Notes under the pieces: model-generated
The model's input: only the letters and a program-made list of their open reading frames with translations
The model's database searches: none
What the model was told of the DNA's origin: nothing
Position numbers and translations under genes: made by a program
Part shown: positions 49,422 through 57,915 of the stretch, in pieces
Position numbering within the stretch: position 1 is the stretch's first letter
How the letters are laid out: the number at the start of each line of letters is the position of its first letter
Assembly (NCBI GenBank): GCA_902597865.1
Contig: CACJZL010000002.1
Span: forward strand, 1-64,000
Length of the DNA: 64,000 nucleotides
Source of the DNA: an uncultured Pelagibacteraceae bacterium
GTDB lineage: Bacteria > Pseudomonadota > Alphaproteobacteria > Pelagibacterales > Pelagibacteraceae
Direction: 5' to 3'

Positions 49422-51212
49422 ATGAAAAAAATTAAAGAAAAAAAAAATCTTGTAACAACTAATATTGAAGAAACATGGTTTGATGATGAAAAAATGTTTT
49501 TTTTAGGACCTTGGTGTAAAGATTTTAAAAATGAGGGAAAAATTTCAAAAATTGATCACTTTTTTCACAAACATCATTGGCAAAACAATAATGAAAAACT
49601 TTCAAAAGATTTAATCTATATTAAAGATTTAACAAATAGATTAATTTATTATTTAAAAAATGATTTAAAAATAAATCAAAATCTAAAATTAAAAGAAGAA
49701 TTCTGGAAAATCTCAACTGAATATTGGTTAATGAGCTTTATAACAATAGCTTACGACAAATGGGAAACATTAAAATCATTTTTAAATAAAGATGAACAAT
49801 ATGTTACTAAAATTGTAGATTACAACAAGAATGATTTAATACCCTCTGGGTTAGAAAATTACTATAGATTAAGGCATTCAGATATTTTTCATCATTATAT
49901 GTTTTCAGAAATTCTTAAATATTTCAAGGATAAGAAAAACTATTCAATAGAAATTTTAAAAGTTAATCATAATTATTTTGATCAGATAAACCAGGAACAT
50001 TTTAGCAAATTTAATCTTTTTTTGCATAAAATAAAAATAAATTTAATAAGTTTCTTTAACATTTTTTACAGATTTTTATATGTAAATAATAAATATTGTA
50101 TATTTGATAGGTATCAAAATAATTCAGAAAATCTTAAATTAAACTTATCTTTAAATCAGTTTCCAGTTTTATATTTGTATAAGGATTTAGGAAAAAGAAA
50201 AAATTTTACCAGAGAGAGTGGTAAATTATTTACAAAAGATTTTGAGTATAAAAATGATTTTGAAAGTTTTTTAAATAGTTTTCTCTCTCAAAATATACCT
50301 TTTTCTTTTGTTGAAGAACTAAAAAATTATATTGCAAAAATCGAAAAATCATATCTCCCAAAAAACCCGAATACAATCTTTGTAACTAATATTGTTACAA
50401 ATACATTTTTAAGTATTTATTGTGGGCTTAAAAAAAGCAAATCCTCAAAAATATTATTCGCCCAGCATGGAGGTTCGTATGGACAACATTTAATGGTTCC
50501 ACAAGAATATTTTGAAAGAAAAGTATCAGATAAATTTTTGACTTGGGGTTGGGATTGTACTTACAAAAAAGTTTATCGATTTAGTTATGTTAAACGATAT
50601 AGTGATAAGATAATAAATTATCAAAATAACAATAAACTTTTACTAATTAACAGAGTTCAAAAAAAATATATTACAGATATTGACCCATACAGTAGTTCAA
50701 TTGATAAAAGCGAATATTTTCTTGGACACAAAAATTTTTTGAATACATTAGATGAGAATTTAAAAAAAAAAGTAGTTATAAGATATAAAGCTGCTGATTA
50801 TATGAGGCAAAAAATATATGATAAAAAAAATTTTCCAAATTTAAAGATTGATGAGGGAGAAACTGATATTTATGAACTTTTTAAAACCTCAAGAGTCGTA
50901 GTATCCCAAGCTTTACAAACAACGTACTTAGAAAGTTTAAGTCTTAACATACCAACAATTGTATTCACAAATCATAAATCTGAATTATTTAGAGATGACT
51001 TTTTACCTTACTTAAAGATATTAAAGGATAACAACATATTTTTTAACGATCCTATTGATGCAGCAAATCATTTAAACAAGAATTGGATAGATATAGACAA
51101 TTGGTGGAAAGATAGAAAAACTCAAGAAATAGTATCAGATTTTTCTGATAGATATATTTTTAGAAACAAAAAAAAACTTCAAGATTTAAAAAATATTTTA
51201 TTACAAAAATGA
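49422..51212 (+). CDS. LIC12162-like family protein, putative surface-glycan transferase
   Basis: Long ORF, NIEETWFDDEKMFFLGPWC start; FAQHGGSYGQHLMVPQEYFERKVSDKFLTWGW; VVSQALQTTYLESLSLNIPTIVF glycosyltransferase-like. Confidence 0.65.
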   Translation: MKKIKEKKNLVTTNIEETWFDDEKMFFLGPWCKDFKNEGKISKIDHFFHKHHWQNNNEKLSKDLIYIKDLTNRLIYYLKNDLKINQNLKLKEEFWKISTEYWLMSFITIAYDKWETLKSFLNKDEQYVTKIVDYNKNDLIPSGLENYYRLRHSDIFHHYMFSEILKYFKDKKNYSIEILKVNHNYFDQINQEHFSKFNLFLHKIKINLISFFNIFYRFLYVNNKYCIFDRYQNNSENLKLNLSLNQFPVLYLYKDLGKRKNFTRESGKLFTKDFEYKNDFESFLNSFLSQNIPFSFVEELKNYIAKIEKSYLPKNPNTIFVTNIVTNTFLSIYCGLKKSKSSKILFAQHGGSYGQHLMVPQEYFERKVSDKFLTWGWDCTYKKVYRFSYVKRYSDKIINYQNNNKLLLINRVQKKYITDIDPYSSSIDKSEYFLGHKNFLNTLDENLKKKVVIRYKAADYMRQKIYDKKNFPNLKIDEGETDIYELFKTSRVVVSQALQTTYLESLSLNIPTIVFTNHKSELFRDDFLPYLKILKDNNIFFNDPIDAANHLNKNWIDIDNWWKDRKTQEIVSDFSDRYIFRNKKKLQDLKNILLQK

Positions 51213-51721
51213 TTTATCAATTGATTTCTAAAGAAACTTCTAAACTTACCAAAAAAGAAATTTTGAAAATATGTTATTTAAAAAATATTCATTGGAAGTA
51301 TGGTATTAAAAATCAGTTAGATTGGTTTAAAAATAATATAAGGAATAGTGACATTCATAATCTTTTATTTATTGATAAAAAACTTATAGGTTATACTGCG
51401 CTTAAAAAAAGAGTTTTTTACTCTAAACAAAAAAAAAAAAATTATTTATTATTTGATACTTTAATTATTCATAAAAAATTTAGAAAAAAAAAACTCTCTG
51501 ATTTATTAATGTATTTTAATAACGAGATAATCAGGAGGAACAATAGATTGGCCTTCTTAATATGCAAATCAAGCCAAGTAAATTACTATTTAAAATATAA
51601 TTGGAAAAAATTGCATAATAAAACTTTCAAGGTTTATGATCACAAGTTTGAAAAAAAAGGGATGATTTTTAATTTAAGAAAATTAAAGTATAAATTTTTT
51701 ACTTTTCTTATTAACAAATGA
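51209..51721 (+). CDS. GNAT-like acetyltransferase
   Basis: DTLIIHKKFRKKKLSDLLMYFNNEIIRRNNRLAFLICKSSQVNYYLKYNWKKL; GNAT-like region. Confidence 0.65.
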   Translation: MIYQLISKETSKLTKKEILKICYLKNIHWKYGIKNQLDWFKNNIRNSDIHNLLFIDKKLIGYTALKKRVFYSKQKKKNYLLFDTLIIHKKFRKKKLSDLLMYFNNEIIRRNNRLAFLICKSSQVNYYLKYNWKKLHNKTFKVYDHKFEKKGMIFNLRKLKYKFFTFLINK

Positions 51722-51749
51722 TATTATAACTAGCATGAAAAAAACTCAT

Positions 51750-51835
51750 GCCCTCGTGGTGAAATTGGTAGACACAAAGGACTTAAAATCCTTGCCCTTT
51801 TGGGAGTGCCAGTTCGAGTCTGGCCGAGGGCACCA
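51750..51835 (+). tRNA. tRNA-Leu (TAA), CCA encoded
   Basis: gccctcg...gacttAAAatcc anticodon loop with TAA, long variable arm, gttcgagtc T-loop, cgagggcacca 3' end. Confidence 0.95.
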
Positions 51836-51840
51836 CTAAA

Positions 51841-52611
51841 ATGAAAAACATACAAATTATTTCAGATAAGAATTTAAAATCACTAAAAATAAAGAGATCT
51901 TTATCTAACATACTTAAAAAATTTAACACAAAAAAAACAAATGTAGTAATAGTGATTGGGGGAGATGGTTTTATGCTTCAAACATTAAAAAAAAATAAAA
52001 AATCAAAAAAAATTTTTTATGGTGTCAATTCAGGTAACTACGGTTTTTTAATGAACAAGTTTTCATCAAAAAAATTTTTGAAAAATTTTACTAAATCAAA
52101 AATAGTTTCTATTTCACCATTAGAAATGTTTGTTAAAAATAAAAAAAATATTTCAAAAAAATACCTGGCAATAAACGAAGTATCTATTTTGAGACAAAGC
52201 AGACAAGCAGCTTCTTTATCAATCAATCATGGGTCAAAACAAATTATTAAAGAATTAGTTTCAGACGGTGTGCTAGTTTCTACCCCAGCAGGTAGCACTG
52301 CATATAATTTATCTGTTCATGGTCCAATACTTAATTTGAATTCTAAAAAATTATCAATTTCACCAATTAGTCCCTTTAGACCAAGACGGTGGAAAGGTAA
52401 AATAGTTAGCGATAGATCAAAAATATTTATAAGAAATTTAAATCCAAAAAAAAGACCAATAAGTGCAGTTGCTGATAACGTAGAGGTAAGAAATGCAAAA
52501 AATATTATCATTAAAACTAATCAAAAAATAAAATTTAATCTTTTGTATGATCAAAACAGAAGTCTTCAAAAGAAAATCAAATTAGAACAATTGAGAAAAG
52601 AAACATCTTGA
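51841..52611 (+). CDS. nadK: NAD kinase
   Basis: VIVIGGDGFMLQTLKK; YGVNSGNYGFLMN; DGVLVSTPAGSTAYNLSVHGPIL. Confidence 0.94.
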   Translation: MKNIQIISDKNLKSLKIKRSLSNILKKFNTKKTNVVIVIGGDGFMLQTLKKNKKSKKIFYGVNSGNYGFLMNKFSSKKFLKNFTKSKIVSISPLEMFVKNKKNISKKYLAINEVSILRQSRQAASLSINHGSKQIIKELVSDGVLVSTPAGSTAYNLSVHGPILNLNSKKLSISPISPFRPRRWKGKIVSDRSKIFIRNLNPKKRPISAVADNVEVRNAKNIIIKTNQKIKFNLLYDQNRSLQKKIKLEQLRKETS

Positions 52612-52687
52612 TGGTGCCCCCGCACGGACTCGAACCGCGGACCTATTGATTACAAATCAATTGCTCTACCAGCTGAGCTACAAGGGC
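52612..52687 (-). tRNA. tRNA-Thr (TGT), CCA encoded
   Basis: Reverse complement gcccttgtagctcagctggtagagcaattgatttgtaatcaataggtccgcggttcgagtccgtgcgggggcacca; complete cloverleaf. Confidence 0.95.
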
Positions 52688-52715
52688 GCTCACTTTTTTT
52701 ATAAGAATTCTATTA

Positions 52716-53462
52716 CTAATCAAGATTTTTTTTTACTTTGTTTATGTGAAAAAAAACGATAGATGCACTGTTTGCTATATTTAAGCTTTCAATTTTCTCA
52801 TTTATCTTAATTTTGACTGGGTAGTCGATATATTTTGATGTCTTTTCTTTTAACCCTCGCCCTTCGGAACCAAATAGAAGAACATTATTTCCTTTCCAGT
52901 TGAGTTTAGTGAAATCTTCACTCCCTTCTGAAGAAAAACCATAAACCCAAAAATTTTTTTCTCTTAGAAATTTTAAAGTACTGTTAATATTAGAAACTTT
53001 AAAAATATTTAAGTATTCTATAGTACCTGAGCTTGCTTTATACATGGATTTACTATTTTCTGGGAACTGTCTTTGTTTTACAATTATGCCATCAATATTA
53101 AAAGACGCAGCGCTTCTTATCACCGATCCAATATTTCGTGGATCTGTGACACCGTCTAGACAGGCTAAACTTATATTTTTTTTTGTTTTTATAAATTCTT
53201 TTAAACTTTTTTCCTCTAATCTCTCAACCTCAGCTACATAACCTTGATGTAAAATTTGCTCATTTTTGCAATATTTATCCAATTCCTTTTTAGTTTTAAA
53301 AAAAACTTTTACGTCTTTTATCAAATTTTTTTTGGGACTTAGTCTATGTATATTTTTTTTACTCTCCTCAGTTAGAAATAGCCTAATCACTTTCCTTTCT
53401 GGATTTTTTAATGCCTCTATCACAGGATGCTTCCCAACAATAAAAAAGTTTGTATTTGACAT
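52716..53462 (-). CDS. rlmB: 23S rRNA 2'-O-methyltransferase RlmB-like
   Basis: FFIVGKHPVIEALKNPERKVIRLFL; CLDGVTDPRNIGSVIRSAASFNIDGIIV; LLFGSEGRGLKEKT; LNIANSASIVFF. Confidence 0.93.
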   Translation of the reverse strand: MSNTNFFIVGKHPVIEALKNPERKVIRLFLTEESKKNIHRLSPKKNLIKDVKVFFKTKKELDKYCKNEQILHQGYVAEVERLEEKSLKEFIKTKKNISLACLDGVTDPRNIGSVIRSAASFNIDGIIVKQRQFPENSKSMYKASSGTIEYLNIFKVSNINSTLKFLREKNFWVYGFSSEGSEDFTKLNWKGNNVLLFGSEGRGLKEKTSKYIDYPVKIKINEKIESLNIANSASIVFFHINKVKKNLD

Positions 53463-53594
53463 ATTTTTCTCAATATTTACTAATTTTTTTAGTATTTTCT
53501 TATTATTTCACATATTGCAATTGTTTAATAAAAATATATAAAACCCCTGTTGTTTAAAGGTTTTTTGAACAAGGGGACGCTTTCCCCTATTTTA

Positions 53595-53680
<86 letters not shown>

Positions 53681-53720
53681 TTCGAAAAAACTTTAACAAT
53701 TGGAGTGTTAACTTGGTTTT

Positions 53721-53794
53721 GCGGGTGTAGTTCAATGGTAGAACGCTAGCCTTCCAAGCTGGATGTAAGGGTTCGATTCCCTTTACCCGCTCCA
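53721..53794 (+). tRNA. tRNA-Gly (TCC), CCA encoded
   Basis: gcgggtgtagttcaatggtagaacgctagcctTCCaagct...gggttcgattccctttacccgctcca. Confidence 0.95.
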
Positions 53795-53826
53795 AATTAT
53801 TAAAAAATAAAAGTAAGGATAAAAGA

Positions 53827-55017
53827 ATGTCGAAAGAAAAATTTAATAGAAGTAAACCACATTGTAACATAGGTACAATTGGACACGTAGACCACGGTAA
53901 AACAACTTTAACTGCGGCTATAACAAAAGTATTATCTGAAAAAGGCGGAGCTCAATTCACTGCTTACGATCAGATTGATAAAGCCCCTGAAGAAAAAGAG
54001 CGGGGTATTACTATTTCAACTGCTCACGTTGAATATGAAACCGAAAAAAGACACTATGCTCACGTGGACTGCCCAGGTCACGCTGATTATGTAAAAAATA
54101 TGATTACTGGCGCAGCACAAATGGATGGAGCAATTTTAGTTGTTAACGCAGCTGATGGTCCAATGCCACAAACAAAAGAACATATTCTTTTAGCAAGACA
54201 AGTTGGTGTTCCAGCAATTGTAGTTTTTTTAAATAAAGTTGATCAAGTGGATGATAAAGAAATGATAGACTTAGTTGAAGAGGAAATTAAAGAACTGTTA
54301 ACATCTTATAAATTTCCAGGAGATAAGACTCCAATTATTAAAGGTTCAGCACTTGCAGCTGTTGAGGGAAAAGATGACGCTATCGGAAAAAATGCGATTA
54401 TGGAACTTATGAAAGCTGTAGATGATTTTATTCCTCAACCTGATAGACCAAAAGATAAGCCTTTTCTAATGCCTGTTGAAGATGTTTTCTCAATTTCTGG
54501 TAGGGGTACAGTTGTTACAGGGAGAGTAGAGCAAGGTGTTGTGAAAACTGGTGAAGAAATCGAAATAGTAGGAATTAGAGATACAAAAAAGTCAGTTTGT
54601 ACTGGTGTTGAGATGTTTAGAAAAATTCTAGATACTGGTGAAGCAGGGGATAACATTGGAGCACTATTGAGAGGTGTTGAAAGAACTGATGTAGAGAGAG
54701 GTCAAGTATTATGTAAACCAGGCTCTGTAACTCCACATACTAAATTTGAGGCTCAAGCATATGTTTTAAAAAAAGAAGAGGGTGGAAGACATACTCCTTT
54801 CTTTACCAAATATAGACCACAGTTTTATTTTAGAACTACAGACGTTACCGGTGAAGTTGAATTACCCTCAGGTACTGAAATGGTAATGCCCGGAGATGAT
54901 GCTAAGTTTACAGTTAAATTAATTACACCTATTGCTATGAGCGAAAAATTAAATTTTGCGATTAGAGAGGGTGGTAGGACTGTAGGCGCAGGAGTAGTTA
55001 CGAAGATTATAGAGTAA
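53827..55017 (+). CDS. tuf: elongation factor Tu
   Basis: [57 protein letters not shown]. Confidence 0.99.
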   Translation: MSKEKFNRSKPHCNIGTIGHVDHGKTTLTAAITKVLSEKGGAQFTAYDQIDKAPEEKERGITISTAHVEYETEKRHYAHVDCPGHADYVKNMITGAAQMDGAILVVNAADGPMPQTKEHILLARQVGVPAIVVFLNKVDQVDDKEMIDLVEEEIKELLTSYKFPGDKTPIIKGSALAAVEGKDDAIGKNAIMELMKAVDDFIPQPDRPKDKPFLMPVEDVFSISGRGTVVTGRVEQGVVKTGEEIEIVGIRDTKKSVCTGVEMFRKILDTGEAGDNIGALLRGVERTDVERGQVLCKPGSVTPHTKFEAQAYVLKKEEGGRHTPFFTKYRPQFYFRTTDVTGEVELPSGTEMVMPGDDAKFTVKLITPIAMSEKLNFAIREGGRTVGAGVVTKIIE

Positions 55018-55025
55018 ACTCCTTT

Positions 55026-55101
55026 AGGAGTGTAGCTCAATTGGTAGAGCGCCGGTCTCCAAAACCGGAGGTTGGGGGTTCGATTCCCTCCGCTCCTGCC
55101 A
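55026..55101 (+). tRNA. tRNA-Trp (CCA), 3' CCA encoded
   Basis: aggagtgtagctcaattggtagagcgccggtctCCAaaaccggaggttgggggttcgattccctccgctcctgcca. Confidence 0.95.
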
Positions 55102-55120
55102 AAACAAGGAGATTAACAAA

Positions 55121-55312
55121 ATGAAAAACCCATTTAGATTTTTTCAAGAGGTGAAACAAGAGGCTTTTAAAGTTACTTGGCCCACGGGGAAAGAAACTAT
55201 TCAAGGAACTATAATGGTTGTGATAATGGCTGTAATTGCATCGTTATTTTTTTTGTTAATTGATCAATTTTATAAATTTTTTTTGGATATTATACTTAAG
55301 ATAGGAATTTAA
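55121..55312 (+). CDS. secE: preprotein translocase subunit SecE
   Basis: RFFQEVKQEAFKVTWPTGKETIQGTIMVVIMAVIASLFFLLID; upstream of nusG. Confidence 0.95.
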   Translation: MKNPFRFFQEVKQEAFKVTWPTGKETIQGTIMVVIMAVIASLFFLLIDQFYKFFLDIILKIGI

Positions 55313-55842
55313 TGAAAAATTGGTACATCGTTCAATCCCACTCAAGCTTTGAGAACAAAGTAGCTCAATTAATCAAAGAAGAGGCTGATAAAGCTAAAAT
55401 ATCTGATAAATTTGAGGAAATTATAGTGCCAACGCATGATGTTACTGAGGTAAAACGAGGAAAAAGAGTCCAAAGAAAAAAGAAGTATTTTCCTGGATAT
55501 GTGCTAATTAAAAGCGAAATGAACAATAGTATTTATCATATGATTAAAGGTATAAAAAAAGTTAGTGGTTTTTTAGGCAGTAAAGGCATTCCTGTTCCAG
55601 TTTCAAATAATGAAATAGAAAAAATTTTAGGTCAAATTAAAGATGGTGTTGCACAATCGAAATCAACAATAGATTATTCTGTAGGAGAAAAAGTTCAAGT
55701 AGTAGATGGTCCTTTTGCATCTTTCTCTGGAATGATTGAAGATATTGATGAGGAGAAATCTAGAGTTAAGGTTTCAGTATCTATTTTTGGAAGACCAACA
55801 CCAGTAGATTTAGATTTTAATCAAATTGAAAAGGCAAGCTAA
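55312..55842 (+). CDS. nusG: transcription termination/antitermination protein NusG
   Basis: [51 protein letters not shown]. Confidence 0.97.
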   Translation: MKNWYIVQSHSSFENKVAQLIKEEADKAKISDKFEEIIVPTHDVTEVKRGKRVQRKKKYFPGYVLIKSEMNNSIYHMIKGIKKVSGFLGSKGIPVPVSNNEIEKILGQIKDGVAQSKSTIDYSVGEKVQVVDGPFASFSGMIEDIDEEKSRVKVSVSIFGRPTPVDLDFNQIEKAS

Positions 55843-56270
55843 TGGCAAAAAAAGAAATAAGTGGATATGTGAAACTTCAAATAAATGGTGGTCAAGCTAA
55901 TCCAGCTCCACCAGTTGGACCAGCCTTAGGTCAAAGAGGAATAAATATTATGGAATTTTGTAAAGCATTTAATGAAAAAACGAAAAACTTTATGGGCAAA
56001 CCGGTACCGGTAGTAATAACTGTTTATAAAGATAAAAAATTTGATTTTATAATAAAATCACCTCCAGCATCACACTTCATTAAAGAAGCAGCAAAATTAA
56101 AAAGTGGTTCACAAGAACCTGGAAGAAACATTGTTGCATCAATTACAAAAAAACAAGCTGAAGAAATAGCTAAAAAGAAGATGGTTGATCTAAACGCTCA
56201 TGATTTAGAAGAGGCTGTTAAAATAATAGCTGGCTCTGCAAGATCAATGGGTATTGAGGTAAAAGATTGA
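55842..56270 (+). CDS. rplK: 50S ribosomal protein L11
   Basis: [36 protein letters not shown]. Confidence 0.98.
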   Translation: MAKKEISGYVKLQINGGQANPAPPVGPALGQRGINIMEFCKAFNEKTKNFMGKPVPVVITVYKDKKFDFIIKSPPASHFIKEAAKLKSGSQEPGRNIVASITKKQAEEIAKKKMVDLNAHDLEEAVKIIAGSARSMGIEVKD

Positions 56271-56959
56271 TGAGTTCAAAAAGATTTAAAAAGCTTCCAA
56301 AAAATACGAATACTTTAAAAGCTGAGCCCATAAATAATTTGCTATCTAAAGTTAAGGGAAATTGCACTACAAAGTTTGATGAGTCTCTAGATATAAATAT
56401 TTTAATTAACAACAAACAAAAAAAAAATGAAATTAATTTAAGATCTATGGTAAATCTACCAAGCGGAACAGGAAAAAAAGTAAAAGTTGCTGTTGTATGC
56501 GAGGAAGGAAAATTAAAAGAAGCAAAGGACTCTGGGGCAGATCTTGTTGGTGGGGACGAATTAATTGAAAAAATAAAAAATGGGGAAATGAATTTTGAAA
56601 AGTTAATTTGCTCATCATCTATGATGATTAAACTATCAAAATTAGGTAAAGTTCTAGGACCTAAAGGGTTAATGCCTAATCCCAAGTTAGGAACAGTTAC
56701 AGAAAAAATTGGTGAAGCAGTAAAGAATGCAAAAGCTGGTCAAGTTGAATTAAAAAATGACAAAGACGGGAATATTGGTCTAAGTATAGGAAAAAAATCT
56801 TTTTCTGACGAAAAACTAATCAAAAATTTCAATGCAGTCATTAGTTCACTTGAAAAAGAAAAATCGAACCTTACAATAAAAGGAGATTTAATCAAATCTA
56901 CTTATATTACCTCTACAATGGGTGTTTCATATAAGATAAAATTAGAAAAAAGTTTTTAA
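56270..56959 (+). CDS. rplA: 50S ribosomal protein L1
   Basis: VNLPSGTGKKVKVAVVCEE; KLGKVLGPKGLMPNPKLGTVT; ATG at 56270 (TGATG overlap with rplK). Confidence 0.97.
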   Translation: MSSKRFKKLPKNTNTLKAEPINNLLSKVKGNCTTKFDESLDINILINNKQKKNEINLRSMVNLPSGTGKKVKVAVVCEEGKLKEAKDSGADLVGGDELIEKIKNGEMNFEKLICSSSMMIKLSKLGKVLGPKGLMPNPKLGTVTEKIGEAVKNAKAGQVELKNDKDGNIGLSIGKKSFSDEKLIKNFNAVISSLEKEKSNLTIKGDLIKSTYITSTMGVSYKIKLEKSF

Positions 56960-56961
56960 TT

Positions 56962-57471
56962 ATGATGAGTAAAGAAAAAAAACAGGTTTACATTAGCGAA
57001 ATGTCTTCACAGCTAGACAAAGCCGAAGCAGTTATTGTAGCTCATTATCAAGGTTTAACAGTTAAACAACTTGACGAATTAAGAAAAAAGATGCGCGAAC
57101 ATGGAATACAATTTAAAATTACAAAAAATAGAATTACAAAATTAGCACTAGAAAAGACGAGCAGAAAAGATTTATCAAATTTATTCTCAGGTCCAACAGC
57201 TATCGCAATGTCAGATGATGCAATTACTTCGGCAAAAATTTTAACTAATTTTTCAAAAGAGAATCAAAATCTAAAAATTCTTGGTGGTATAATGGGTAAA
57301 GACCTGTTAGATGTTGCGGGTGTTAAAAATATTGCAACTTTGCCGACCTTAGATGAGGCAAGAGCAAAAATCGTTGGAATTTTAAGCTCTCCAGCACAAA
57401 AAATAGCAAGTATTTTGCTTGCACCTGGCTCAAAAATCGCTATTTTAGCGCTCGAAAAATCAAAAAAATAA
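56962..57471 (+). CDS. rplJ: 50S ribosomal protein L10
   Basis: LDKAEAVIVAHYQGLTVKQLDELRKKMREHGIQFKITKNRITKLAL. Confidence 0.97.
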   Translation: MMSKEKKQVYISEMSSQLDKAEAVIVAHYQGLTVKQLDELRKKMREHGIQFKITKNRITKLALEKTSRKDLSNLFSGPTAIAMSDDAITSAKILTNFSKENQNLKILGGIMGKDLLDVAGVKNIATLPTLDEARAKIVGILSSPAQKIASILLAPGSKIAILALEKSKK

Positions 57472-57489
57472 CTTAGGAACATATTTGTT

Positions 57490-57864
57490 ATGGCGGACTT
57501 AAATAAAATCATAGACGAACTATCAAAATTGACTGTTGTAGAAGCAGCTGAGCTATCAAAGCAACTAGAGGAAAAATGGGGTGTTACAGCAGCAGCAGCA
57601 GTGGCAGCACCAGCAGCAGGAGCAGCAGCTGGAGGAGCACCTGCAGAAGAGAAAAATGAATTTACGGTTGTACTAGCCTCAGCAGGGGATAAAAAAATTA
57701 ACGTTATTAAAGAAGTTAGAGCAGTTACAGCACTTGGTTTAAAAGAAGCTAAAGACTTAGTTGAGGGTGCACCAAAAGAAATTAAATCTGGTGTTAGTAA
57801 AAAAGATGCCGAAGAGATGAAGAAAAAACTTGAGGCAGCTGGCGCTAAAGTAGAGCTTAAATAA
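57490..57864 (+). CDS. rplL: 50S ribosomal protein L7/L12
   Basis: [26 protein letters not shown]; Ala-rich hinge; [26 protein letters not shown]. Confidence 0.98.
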   Translation: MADLNKIIDELSKLTVVEAAELSKQLEEKWGVTAAAAVAAPAAGAAAGGAPAEEKNEFTVVLASAGDKKINVIKEVRAVTALGLKEAKDLVEGAPKEIKSGVSKKDAEEMKKKLEAAGAKVELK

Positions 57865-57866
57865 AG

Positions 57867-57899
57867 AATTAAAAAATTATAGGCTGTTTTAATTTTTTT
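57867..57899 (+). terminator. weak A/T hairpin plus T-run in rplL-rpoB gap (attenuator candidate)
   Basis: AATTAAAA (57867-57874) / TTTTAATT (57887-57894), then TTTTT. Confidence 0.3.
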
Positions 57900-57915
57900 A
57901 AAGCAGTTGGAATAA

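Noticed and set aside
56218-56685. 155 aa minus-strand ORF across rplK/rplA
   Set aside because: Antisense to conserved ribosomal protein genes; low-complexity translation.
57590-57640. GCA-rich repeat tract in rplL
   Set aside because: Encodes the normal Ala-rich hinge of L7/L12, not a regulatory microsatellite.
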